64,000 nucleotides of DNA, taken from positions 1 to 64,000 of IMG/VR virus record IMGVR_UViG_3300025141_000016. One strand, 5' to 3'. Positions within the stretch are counted from its first letter, which is position 1, and each line of letters opens with the position of its first letter. The position numbers were made by a program, and so were the translations under genes. The stretch comes from a virus. This document shows positions 44,601-52,778 of this stretch, in pieces. The notes under the pieces were generated by a model. It saw nothing but the letters and a program-made list of their open reading frames with translations, did not search any database and was not told the DNA's origin.

Positions 44601-46869
44601 GGGTGTGGCCGCCGATAATGCCGTGGTTCGGTGGGATGGGCTGACGGGGAAACTCGTCCAAGATTCCAATGCCATCTTGGACGACACAGGGAACCTTTCC
44701 TTGGTGGGGTCCGTCACGGCAGGCACAGAAGTCATCATCACCGAGACAAGCGTTCCTCCCTCCGCTTCCCTTACTACAGGAAGGCTTTGGGTTTCTCCGG
44801 GGCAGAACCCAAACGGTTTGGGGTTCGTCTCGGATAACGGCACTCTCCAAGCCCTTCCGGGGGCGTGGCAGATAGCTGTCATGCACTCCAGCCAACTGGC
44901 TATCAAGTCCTCACAAGGGGTGATCCTTCAGGCGACCGCTTTCTTTATGACGGCCCAGCCAAACAACGGTGACCTCTTTACCATCACGGATGGAGCGACG
45001 ACCCGTGTCTATGGGGCCGTTGCGGGCGGGGATGTTCAGTACACTCTCGGAGCCACTGTCTCCCTCACCCTGGACAACCTTGTCGCCGCCATCGTTGCTG
45101 ATGGTGGGGCAGGGCAACCGTGGACAGCCCTTCATGTCGGCTCGATCAACTTCGCGCCTGCCACCACAGATGGTGTGGTCATCATCCATCGGGTCAGCCA
45201 AACCGCCGCCAGTTTTCCTGACCGGATCTTTGGGGACGCCAACTTCGTCACCAACACGGTGGCTCGCTACATGCGGTTCGATGAGGCCCCTGACTACCGG
45301 AGGATTGGGGACGATTCGTTCAATGACGAGGTTTTGCCCAACGCTGACCCCGGAGCCAAGCGGTTCGGTGTGGGCCGGAATCAAGCGGCCCTGTTCAGTG
45401 GCGACGTGTGCATAAGCATCTTCGACCAGACGGTGCAGATTCTCGACAAGGCTGTCCACCCTGACACATGGTCGAGTATCGGTGGCGGTGGCGGGGCCAG
45501 CCTTGCTACCACTCTGGGGATCGGGAACACGTCAGGTGGGACCGACATTCAACTGACCACAGGGGATGAAATCACTGGTCAGACGGATGTGATCATCAGG
45601 TCCGGTGGTGCTGGAGACATTGAGTTCCACCCAACCAACAATGTGCTCCTTCAGAACAATAAGGGTCTTGCGTTTGGCACGAACGCAGGCAACCTTTCGT
45701 CCGGCCTGGGCGCTGGCATCGTGTACGACGCTGGAACGAACCTACTCCTTGTTGGCGTTTCAGCAGTCCCACCGGTCGCCTACAGCGGAGGAGCGACCGC
45801 CGCTGGACTTGCGCTTATGTCAGATGCGACAAACACAGTTACGGCTGGCGCGGGCGTAAACTCTGGAAGTGTCGCTCTTTCCAGTGGCGCTACTCTGTTC
45901 ACGGGTCCAGGCACTACCGCAGGCAATACCGGCGATGCTCGGCTGTTCTCCGGGCCTACCCTTATGGATGGGAATACCGGGATGGCTTTGGTTTTCTCCG
46001 GCGATGCTGCCGGAGGGGACTCGGGACAGGCTCAACTCCGCAGCGGGTCCGCCTCTGGAGTCTCCGGGCTTGCCTTGGTGGTCACCGGCGATGCCGCCAC
46101 GGGAGCCAGCGGTGGTGCCTATCTCAATACCGGTTCTTCCCCGACTCTTTCGGGCTCAGTAAATGTATATAGCGGGAACGCACTCACAGGAGCCAGTGGT
46201 GGTGTGAGCATTACAACGGGTCTTGGTCAGAGTACCAATGCAGTTTCTCTTACGACTGGAGCGGCATCCGCTGGAAATAGTGGGGATGTCCTGATTACCA
46301 CAGGCACCGCAACGGGAACTCGGGGCACCCTTCACATCAACACACGGGGGATGGAGGTCAGAGAGTCCAAGCCTGCCTCGGAAGGTGTGGGCAAGGCGGG
46401 ACTGTTCGTCTCTGATGGGACAGGAACACTACCGGGTGGTGTCACCCCGATCCAGAACGCCCTCTACTACTTGGGGCAGCCAGCGGGTCGCGACATTCGC
46501 CTCGATCTGCCTTCCCTGGACCGGCACCACATCAACATGCCCGAGAGTGGCGGCAACACTGTCCAGTACCTCGGGTGGGCAGTCCTTCCATGTCGGCTCA
46601 CCAAGATCAAGGTGCTCATGTCCACCGTCAACACGGTCGGGAACTACACCCTGGCGATCACCAATCAAGCGGGGAACACCGTTCTCAATGCGGCCACCTT
46701 CGATATGAACTCGTTGGGGGCGGGGGCAGTAACAACCCTCACCTTGACAGGTGCGTTGGCTGATCTGGACTTCGCCGTGGATGACAAGTGGACCATCGCC
46801 TTGGCGAGTTCTAACCCCGGCTTCAACGGTCAAGGGATCTACATCGACCTCACCTTTGAGTTGACCTGA
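41689..46869 (+). CDS. Large fibre protein, beta-helix with shuffled small domains
   Basis: The 1726-residue protein shares its N-terminal domain (DPYTGTSRDDLAL ... YVRLRALTAYGALKLVAAGER) and C-terminal domain (HHINMPESGGNTVQYLGW) with the 558-residue protein upstream. Within the N-domain a small module (SKFTINGVDLTAVAG ... ITAEIEAAIND) is inserted. Residues 250-490 show a right-handed beta-helix pattern (NGDYQTIQAAIDYADSQ, VVLVRPGVYVEDL). Long repeats follow, including GALFVSDGTGG shafts and a Ser/Gly/Ala-rich stretch (about 1350-1540) with many GNSGD, SGGVS and TGAS turns. No catalytic motif is evident. Probable long tail fibre. Confidence 0.75.
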   Translation: MAVASIHSLRNGADPYTGTSRDDLALTDVVTVNAVQIGTAYQWSLAYIPEGSAAAFSGSVVARSPGTFTVDREGPYLVRLALTAPQITVNAVLTAGSKFTINGVDLTAVAGASTPGSNDFSVGSGTVAGITAEIEAAINDGANSFTGIVTASDASPDVVFSPVVDGVPITITHTWPAADVTVGNLETEQYVRLRALTAYGALKLVAAGERYDTLRVPVDTTFDGWADEQNFNLLALLGLASVTAASTRVLYVDPVNGDYQTIQAAIDYADSQTPSIATQWVVLVRPGVYVEDLTFYPWVNLFGWPGGEQSPLVTVRNATAGLPHLIHLPNPTHSINVVNISFERLVASAVSTLRQTGSGRATFIRCSLRAQGTGVAYQEFAGVAQFFESQIYGGTSTPADYAIHVQNGANILAMHRCSVEGRSGLLLGTQVQAEIRDCSITGSGDFGINTNADSLEVEYCTIQNSTTSVAFNPAPFSGAAGSTDTTIRWSRVGNLTADGTNVFGVGRLDLGSTEHGTITRTNGAVGVATVPADTIFYDNALVAHSRIVNAVEIGGDLTATNVQDALDEIYTYAIGVRTLDDAYDGGVTATGVGRTIVADQGAVQIVDAVAPSDPIPPDNPNGSLEVVGAIKVGGINKPEITVDPNPFGNGPAVHLGREIWANDAPSGSTALILGDATGSPMFHNYNLRVGTQHADGGAPHGVGELFLRAGDSHAAINAGSLYIQAGTATQAGGEGGDIYVVPGGSTLGATEGSIILGRPRTATSATLTANAAMGAGTATAGIIQFGIDSGSFKITLAGGENLAAVHALFNATGVVTTNPADDPIILTTVAAGPTAEVFFLNAGAGVDASIGTFSGQPMVAGTWPDTVKVDATALNEITIGAGGTTGPLVYNAETGKLTVPGMIDPTGMIFSESTLAATTAAVAGWTAGNQGALFVSDGTGGLIDNHLYYVFDTGAALDISGGGTGDVVGPAGVAADNAVVRWDGLTGKLVQDSNAILDDTGNLSLVGSVTAGTEVIITETSVPPSASLTTGRLWVSPGQNPNGLGFVSDNGTLQALPGAWQIAVMHSSQLAIKSSQGVILQATAFFMTAQPNNGDLFTITDGATTRVYGAVAGGDVQYTLGATVSLTLDNLVAAIVADGGAGQPWTALHVGSINFAPATTDGVVIIHRVSQTAASFPDRIFGDANFVTNTVARYMRFDEAPDYRRIGDDSFNDEVLPNADPGAKRFGVGRNQAALFSGDVCISIFDQTVQILDKAVHPDTWSSIGGGGGASLATTLGIGNTSGGTDIQLTTGDEITGQTDVIIRSGGAGDIEFHPTNNVLLQNNKGLAFGTNAGNLSSGLGAGIVYDAGTNLLLVGVSAVPPVAYSGGATAAGLALMSDATNTVTAGAGVNSGSVALSSGATLFTGPGTTAGNTGDARLFSGPTLMDGNTGMALVFSGDAAGGDSGQAQLRSGSASGVSGLALVVTGDAATGASGGAYLNTGSSPTLSGSVNVYSGNALTGASGGVSITTGLGQSTNAVSLTTGAASAGNSGDVLITTGTATGTRGTLHINTRGMEVRESKPASEGVGKAGLFVSDGTGTLPGGVTPIQNALYYLGQPAGRDIRLDLPSLDRHHINMPESGGNTVQYLGWAVLPCRLTKIKVLMSTVNTVGNYTLAITNQAGNTVLNAATFDMNSLGAGAVTTLTLTGALADLDFAVDDKWTIALASSNPGFNGQGIYIDLTFELT

Positions 46870-46914
46870 TGCCCCCGCACGTCCCGGTGATCTGTCGATA
46901 CGCAGAGGTAAGTG

Positions 46915-47364
46915 ATGCCTGACTATAGCCGCCCATATTTTTCCGCCTCACCCCCAACGGCACCTGCCGACGTTCTGGGATCGTCGGGGGCACCCGTGAC
47001 CCTCGGGGCCACCATAGTTCCCGCCAACATATCGACAGCGGTGGATGTGGATGGGCACAAGTACGTCGTCTTCTTTGTCCATCTCCTGGCACTTGGGGGA
47101 GCAACCAAGGTCATGGCTGAAGTCTTCTTTAGCCCAACAGGGGGCGCGGCTCCGACAGAGTGGTCCTCCGTGAAAACCGAGGATGTGACTGCGGGTGTAG
47201 CTGTCCAGAGCAAATACGAGATTGAGCAAGGGGTTGGTGGACCTGGGCTGGTGATCGTGGCCCCGATACCCACCCGAGGGGTACAGTATTACAGCATCGG
47301 GTTGAGGTCCGACGGGACTCCCGACGTATACGTTCAGTACCGAGGGTCAGGAGGACCGATCTAA
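46915..47364 (+). CDS. Small adsorption-region protein
   Basis: The 149-residue protein starts at ATG 46915 (a GTG lies one codon upstream) after AGAGG. It is beta-rich with no recognised motif (KYVVFFVHLLALGGATKVMAEVFF in the middle). The last base overlaps the next ATG. A 17-codon frame from 46868 precedes it and is not considered a gene. Confidence 0.65.
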   Translation: MPDYSRPYFSASPPTAPADVLGSSGAPVTLGATIVPANISTAVDVDGHKYVVFFVHLLALGGATKVMAEVFFSPTGGAAPTEWSSVKTEDVTAGVAVQSKYEIEQGVGGPGLVIVAPIPTRGVQYYSIGLRSDGTPDVYVQYRGSGGPI

Positions 47365-47627
47365 TGGCGCTCTACTACTACACCCCTGTTTTCATCGTCC
47401 CTCCATCAGAGGGTAACCCTTACGGAAGCATCGAACCGGGAGAACTGGATAGCGATGATGTGACCATCATCGACTCACAACCACCATTGGGAACCTCGGC
47501 TCCGAAGTACGACGACGTGGCAGAGCGGTTTGTGCTTGTGTGCCCTGATGGAACGACCCCCCCGAATGGTTGGGTCGAGAAGACCAAGGCCGAAGTGAAC
47601 AGTGATTATCCGGGCTTGATCCCGTAG
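47364..47627 (+). CDS. Small adsorption-region protein, 87 residues
   Basis: Begins at the TAATG junction with the previous gene. Pro- and Asp-rich; the C-terminal part (VCPDGTTPPNGWVEKTKAEV) resembles short chaperone- or collar-type proteins of fibre operons. Function not known. Confidence 0.6.
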   Translation: MALYYYTPVFIVPPSEGNPYGSIEPGELDSDDVTIIDSQPPLGTSAPKYDDVAERFVLVCPDGTTPPNGWVEKTKAEVNSDYPGLIP

Positions 47628-47636
47628 GAGGCCGCG

Positions 47637-48698
47637 ATGGCATTGATTTGGTCCTGGGGAGTAGGCGAAGAATCCCCAACTTTGTTGGAGTCTATGGGCT
47701 TCGACTGTAGCAGCACGAGCACGAACAGTATTGAGCCGAGGCAGACCTATCAGTACAGGCCGTCTGGCGGTGCTGCTCGGTGGTCTTGGGCACTTGACCA
47801 CAACGCCTGGGTCACCCCTCCCGTTGGCGCGAAGCCTACCAATGCGATGGGGTGCCTAACCACTGCTTTTTTCGCGGAGCCGGGAACTGGTCCTTGGAAC
47901 AACACCACCTTATTGAACATATACGGGGGAAACAGCGGTAGGAACATCTATGTTCAGGTCACATCGGGAGGGGCGCTGAAGCTGTTTGTGGACAACACCT
48001 ACAAAGCTACTTCGACTTCGACGTGGCAGTGGAGTGGGCAGTGGCACCAAGTCACCCTGAAGTACGATATGAGTGCGGACCCGTGGAAGGGAAGCGTCTG
48101 GGTCGATGGCGTACAGGCCATCGCAGAGCAAACTGATGCGCGTGTTGCGGAACCCAGCGGGGCCACCATCTCCTTCACCATGGGCCAGGGTTTCGTCAAC
48201 GCGGACAGGGCAACCTACATCGGCCAGTGCATCATTTATGACAACTACACGGACCCGGCTGAAAATGTGCGCTTCGTGAGCCGCATCGCACCAGACACCG
48301 ACAGCAGCACGACCGGTACATGGGCCTCCACTGGTCCCAACAACCATTCGGTGCTGGGGTCAGACCCCTTTGACGCGGCTACCTACACCGAGAACTCGGG
48401 GCCTCCCTCTGCGGGAGATGATGTGATCACCACTTTCGCGGGAAACCTGGGAGTCGCCTTGGGCGGGGTGCCGCCATCGGTGGATGGGGTCACGGTTCAT
48501 TCGTTCAGCACAGGACTTGCCAACACGGCGAGAGCCGAGGTCGGAGATCAAGCAGGGGCCACAACGACTCCAGGGGTTACCAGCACCATGTCGAACACGA
48601 CCACCTACGCCACGGCCACGGCACCGACGAAGCCCAGCGGAGGGGCGTGGACCGCTACAGACACCCCGAAAGCGAAATATGAGATCATAAGTGTCTGA
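47637..48698 (+). CDS. LamG/concanavalin-like fibre protein
   Basis: Starts after GTAGGAGGCCGCG. In the 353-residue protein residues about 50-220 form a jelly-roll pattern (YVQVTSGGALKLFVDNTYK, WHQVTLKYD, GSVWVDGVQAIAEQ) as in LamG-like carbohydrate-binding domains. The C-terminal 120 residues are Thr/Ser/Ala-rich and probably a linker or attachment region. Likely binds a surface glycan (family inference). Ends in a TGATG overlap with the next gene. Confidence 0.7.
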   Translation: MALIWSWGVGEESPTLLESMGFDCSSTSTNSIEPRQTYQYRPSGGAARWSWALDHNAWVTPPVGAKPTNAMGCLTTAFFAEPGTGPWNNTTLLNIYGGNSGRNIYVQVTSGGALKLFVDNTYKATSTSTWQWSGQWHQVTLKYDMSADPWKGSVWVDGVQAIAEQTDARVAEPSGATISFTMGQGFVNADRATYIGQCIIYDNYTDPAENVRFVSRIAPDTDSSTTGTWASTGPNNHSVLGSDPFDAATYTENSGPPSAGDDVITTFAGNLGVALGGVPPSVDGVTVHSFSTGLANTARAEVGDQAGATTTPGVTSTMSNTTTYATATAPTKPSGGAWTATDTPKAKYEIISV

Positions 48699-51600
48699 TG
48701 GCTACAGCCCAACTACAAGGGCTGTTTGCAACAGTCGTACATGAAGCACCCCCTGACCCAGCCCAACTACAAGGGCTGTTCACTACGGTCGTGCATGAAT
48801 CGCCGCCTGATCCAGCCCAACTCCAAGGGTTGTTCACGACGGTCGTTCATGCAAACTGGGGGAGTGATGCCCAACTCCAAGGGCTGTTTACGACGGTTGT
48901 TCACGAGTCCCCGCCTGACCCCACACGTCTGGAAGGGCTGTTCACAACGGTTGTGGCGGGTGACCCCCTTGCAGCGACAGTTTCCAACATCTCGGGGAAC
49001 GTCGGAGTTCTCGCTACCTTTGACGGGTCGGCTTCCGTAGCGGATACCCTTCGGTGGGCATGGCAGTCCGTCCCTGGCGGGAGTGCCATCGCGAACCAGA
49101 TCCTACCGTTCCCCGACAATGGGGCGCAGTTCCCGGTTGATATGACTGGGAACAAAGGGCTTTGGCACTTTGAGGTGGATTCTGGAGCCACGCCGGTTCC
49201 CTTCCCCGACAACGGGGCTGCCACTCCTTTAGACATGACGTGGAACACGTCGCTTTTCCACTTTGAGGCAGCATCCGGGGCCTCCCCGATCCCGTACCCT
49301 GACAACGGAGCAACGACCCCGGTTGACATGACCGACAACCTGGGCCTGTACCACTTTGAGACAACCTCGGGGCTTACCCAGGTTCCTTTCCCCGATAACG
49401 GGGTGGCGACCCCCATTGACATGACCGCCAACGAAGGGCTTTGGCACTTTGAGGGGAACGCCAACGACACTTCGGGCAACGCTCGGAACGGCACGGTCAC
49501 CGGGGCCACCCAGGTCGCGGGCAAGGTGGGTTCCTTTGCCTACTATTTCAATGGCACCAGCGATTACATCGACTATGGGGCGATCCTCGCTTTCACGACG
49601 GGTGACTTCACGTTTTCGTTTTGGATGAATCCCAACGCCTCCCAGGTCAGTTGGGCCAAGGTTTTCGGTTGCCAGGGGGCTGGAGCGGGGGACGGATACG
49701 CCTTTGAGAACCACTCTGCCAACCACTACCGATTCCAGAGCGGAGACGGCTCCAGTTGGTTCGCTAACGGCAATACGATGTACATCCCACCGGGTAGGTG
49801 GTCGCACATCACTCTTGTCCGAGTCGGGCAGGTGATCACCGGCTACCTCGATGGGGTAGCAGTGTATACCGACGTGGCCCCTACGACGATTGCTGACCTC
49901 GCGGACTTTGAGATGGGGCGACAGACTGGAGCGTCGGCGTACTGGGAAGGGATACTGGACGAGTTCGCCGTTTGGTCCCGTGCTCTCTCCCCCGTAGAGA
50001 TCGCTGACATTTACACCAAGCAGTTGGCACCGCAGATCAACGACACCTCGGGTCAGTCTGCTTGGCTCCAAGACGTAGGAACCACCCAGACAGCCGGGGT
50101 GGTCGGTTCCTTCGCTCGGGCCTTCAATGGCACCGACCAGTACATCCAGGGGAACATCCCCAATGCCCCCACGACGGAGGGGAGTTGGGCGGGCTGGTTC
50201 AAGATCAACGCAGGGGTCGCTGCCTACGATATGATTGCGGGCTTCGCGCCGTGGTCCACTTCTCCCAACGGCACGGCCCGAGGGTTGCTCTACCACAACA
50301 GCGGCTACCTCTACTGGTGGGGCTACAATGCTGATCAATCCCTGAACAACGCCAAGATTGTCCTGGGTCAGTGGCATCACCTCGCGGTGAGTTGGGAAAA
50401 CACTGACAATGTGAAGGTGTACCTCGACGGGACGATGTACTACAGCATGACCCACGCGGGCCTCAACACCCCTTCAAATCAGTTCTGGATCGGGGCACGT
50501 CCCGACACCACTGACTACACCCCGATGGAGTGTGACGAGATCGCCATTTGGGATCGCGTGATTTCCGAAGCCGAGGTCGCTGCCATCTACAGCAAGCAGT
50601 CAGCGGGACAGATCAGGGACTCCTCCGGGTCGGCAGGAAACCTCGTAGACCACAGCACCACCCAGGTCACAGGCAAGGTCGGGTCTTTCGCCCGTGCCTT
50701 CAACGGGACGGACCAGTACATCAACGGCCCGATTTTGAGCCCGGACTCCCCAGTGGTCCCCTTCCCCGATAACGGGGCTGTGACCCCGATTGACATGACG
50801 GACAACAAACTCCTGTTCCACTTTGAGGGGAACGCCAACGACACCTCGGGTGAAGGCCACAACATGGCGGTCGTGGGATCGCCCGCAGTTGTACCGGGCA
50901 AGGTCGGGTCTTTCTGCTATGACTTCCCAGGGACGAACACAGATTATCTCTCGACCCCCTACCCTCCTGGGGCTCCCAAGTCCTTCCAGATCACGGGAGA
51001 TGCTACTGCCTCTTTCTGGTTGAACGCCGATTCTATTGGTCCTCACAACACCGAATCCATGATTCTCCTTGGGAATCCGGCATACGCGGATGAAGCCGAT
51101 AATGTCCTGTTCTTTGTGCGCTGGGCGACTACGGCAGGTGATTTAGAGTACACCCACCAGTCTGGGCCGGGTAGCGGCTTCACGAGGACTCAATCCCACG
51201 TCTTCAACACCAACCTGTCAGCAGGTGTCTGGTATCATTTGGTGTTCGTGCGAGACACCACCGCAAAGACGATCACGCTCTACATTGATGGGGTGTTGAG
51301 CGGGGTTGGCACTTACTTATTGAACCCCACCGGAGGATCAAACGGGAGCTTTGCCTCCGGCTACATGATCGATGGGAGAATGGATGAGATGGCGCTCTGG
51401 TCCCGCGCCCTCCCCGCGTCCGAAGTTGCTGACATTTACAGGAAACAGCAGGGATCCCATGTCAGCCTCCACAGTGGCTCCCTCTCATGCTGGTTCAAGC
51501 GCGTTTCGGGTACGGCCAGTCGCATCATCGTCGGATTGGCCGACAATCGCGTCACCAAGAACGGGACGTGGAGGACGATCAGCGTCAACAACAACCTCCT

Positions 51601-52714
51601 CCAGTTCTGGGGCTACAGCGACGACATCAATAACATCCACCCCATCACCTTGGGCCAGTGGTACCACGCCGTGGTCACCTGGGAGAACACCAATGATGTA
51701 AAGGTGTATTTGGACGGGGTGTTGCAGGCTTCACACACCCTCACCCTCCTCCCCCCTCCCGCCGAGTTGTGGATGGGGGCCGAACCCCACAACAGCAACT
51801 ACACCGATATGGAACTCGATGAGGTCGCCGTTTGGGGTCGGGCTATCTCGGAAACCGAAGTCGTAGACATTTATGTGGAGCAGGCAGCGGGGATCCTCGG
51901 GGACACTTCGGGGCAGGGCGTGAACCTCGTGAACTACGGGACCACCCAGGTCGCAGGTCGGGTGGGGGCGTATGCTCGGGCTTTCAACGGGACCGACCAG
52001 TGGGTGCAAGGCGTTGTACCGAACGCCCCCACCACCGACGGGACGATCTCGGCTTGGGTCAAGCTGGGGGCGAACACCCAATACCGCATCATCTGTGGCT
52101 TCGGAGATGACCGTCAGGCCAGTGTCTCCTCCATGAACGGCACATGGCGGTTCCTCGTCGTTGGGAACACTGCCGGTCAGTTGGGCTTCTATGGGTACAA
52201 CAACGACACGACCAATCTCGGGACGCTGAATGTGGGCACTTGGCACCATGTGGCCTGCGTCTGGTCCAGCACTACCTACCTTGAAGTCTATCTGGACGGC
52301 GTGAGGGTAGCGAACCAGACCATCGCTGGTCTGGTGGTCCCATCTTCGCAGTTCTGGATGGGAGCCCGACCCGACAACACCAACCGCACGAACATGGAAC
52401 TCGATGAGGTGGCGGTGTGGAATCGTGCCCTTTCCCAAACCGAAATCCAGACGATCTACGACTTTCAGAACACCGCGTCCTACGCGGGTGGCGGCCCCAC
52501 TTTCCCCTTCACCCCCGACGTGATTGGGACGTACACGGTCCAGCTTCAAGCCAGGGGGTCAGTCGGCAATCAAGTAAACGCGAGCGCGGATGCTTTGATT
52601 ACAGCAGCCGGTGGCAAGAGGCACCTGTTCACAGGTATGGTCCTTCACCATCGCTTTGGGGGCATGGGCCAGTTCACTGCCGAGCAACTGCCCGGAAGCG
52701 AGGACGATGATTAG
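48698..52714 (+). CDS. Multi-LamG adhesin-like fibre protein with N-terminal 18-residue repeats
   Basis: A 1338-residue protein. Residues 4-93 are five tandem copies of AQLQGLFTTVVHESPPDP, an unusual tail- or hub-binding repeat. Four copies of about 29 residues follow, built on PFPDNGA ... PIDMT ... LWHFE; one further copy occurs near residue 690. Most of the rest is LamG-type jelly-roll domains, each opening with GSFARAFNGTDQYI and ending with ELDEVAVWGRAISETEV. About four are complete and two are partial. Such domains bind glycans or proteins, so this is a strong receptor-binding candidate. The high similarity between copies points to recent duplication. Confidence 0.82.
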   Translation: MATAQLQGLFATVVHEAPPDPAQLQGLFTTVVHESPPDPAQLQGLFTTVVHANWGSDAQLQGLFTTVVHESPPDPTRLEGLFTTVVAGDPLAATVSNISGNVGVLATFDGSASVADTLRWAWQSVPGGSAIANQILPFPDNGAQFPVDMTGNKGLWHFEVDSGATPVPFPDNGAATPLDMTWNTSLFHFEAASGASPIPYPDNGATTPVDMTDNLGLYHFETTSGLTQVPFPDNGVATPIDMTANEGLWHFEGNANDTSGNARNGTVTGATQVAGKVGSFAYYFNGTSDYIDYGAILAFTTGDFTFSFWMNPNASQVSWAKVFGCQGAGAGDGYAFENHSANHYRFQSGDGSSWFANGNTMYIPPGRWSHITLVRVGQVITGYLDGVAVYTDVAPTTIADLADFEMGRQTGASAYWEGILDEFAVWSRALSPVEIADIYTKQLAPQINDTSGQSAWLQDVGTTQTAGVVGSFARAFNGTDQYIQGNIPNAPTTEGSWAGWFKINAGVAAYDMIAGFAPWSTSPNGTARGLLYHNSGYLYWWGYNADQSLNNAKIVLGQWHHLAVSWENTDNVKVYLDGTMYYSMTHAGLNTPSNQFWIGARPDTTDYTPMECDEIAIWDRVISEAEVAAIYSKQSAGQIRDSSGSAGNLVDHSTTQVTGKVGSFARAFNGTDQYINGPILSPDSPVVPFPDNGAVTPIDMTDNKLLFHFEGNANDTSGEGHNMAVVGSPAVVPGKVGSFCYDFPGTNTDYLSTPYPPGAPKSFQITGDATASFWLNADSIGPHNTESMILLGNPAYADEADNVLFFVRWATTAGDLEYTHQSGPGSGFTRTQSHVFNTNLSAGVWYHLVFVRDTTAKTITLYIDGVLSGVGTYLLNPTGGSNGSFASGYMIDGRMDEMALWSRALPASEVADIYRKQQGSHVSLHSGSLSCWFKRVSGTASRIIVGLADNRVTKNGTWRTISVNNNLLQFWGYSDDINNIHPITLGQWYHAVVTWENTNDVKVYLDGVLQASHTLTLLPPPAELWMGAEPHNSNYTDMELDEVAVWGRAISETEVVDIYVEQAAGILGDTSGQGVNLVNYGTTQVAGRVGAYARAFNGTDQWVQGVVPNAPTTDGTISAWVKLGANTQYRIICGFGDDRQASVSSMNGTWRFLVVGNTAGQLGFYGYNNDTTNLGTLNVGTWHHVACVWSSTTYLEVYLDGVRVANQTIAGLVVPSSQFWMGARPDNTNRTNMELDEVAVWNRALSQTEIQTIYDFQNTASYAGGGPTFPFTPDVIGTYTVQLQARGSVGNQVNASADALITAAGGKRHLFTGMVLHHRFGGMGQFTAEQLPGSEDDD
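48707..48976 (+). repeat. Five tandem 54-bp repeats
   Basis: Each unit contains CCAACTACAAGGGCTGTT or a close variant and codes one AQLQGLFTTVVHESPPDP-type copy; the fifth unit has diverged (TRLEGLFTTVV). Confidence 0.85.
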
Positions 52715-52715
52715 G

Positions 52716-52730
52716 CGGTGGGTATCCTAT
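52716..52730 (+). promoter_or_regulatory. Putative late promoter motif CGGTGG-N5-CTAT
   Basis: One mismatch in the first box; 48 bases upstream of the TTG at 52779. Confidence 0.5.
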
Positions 52731-52778
52731 CGGGGGCCTCTGTCGAGGCTCCTTTGGTGCCTCTGACAAGGAGTTCCT

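Noticed and set aside
46868-46921. A 17-codon frame at the end of the large fibre gene
   Set aside because: Too short and without supporting signals; probably a by-product of the TGATG junction.
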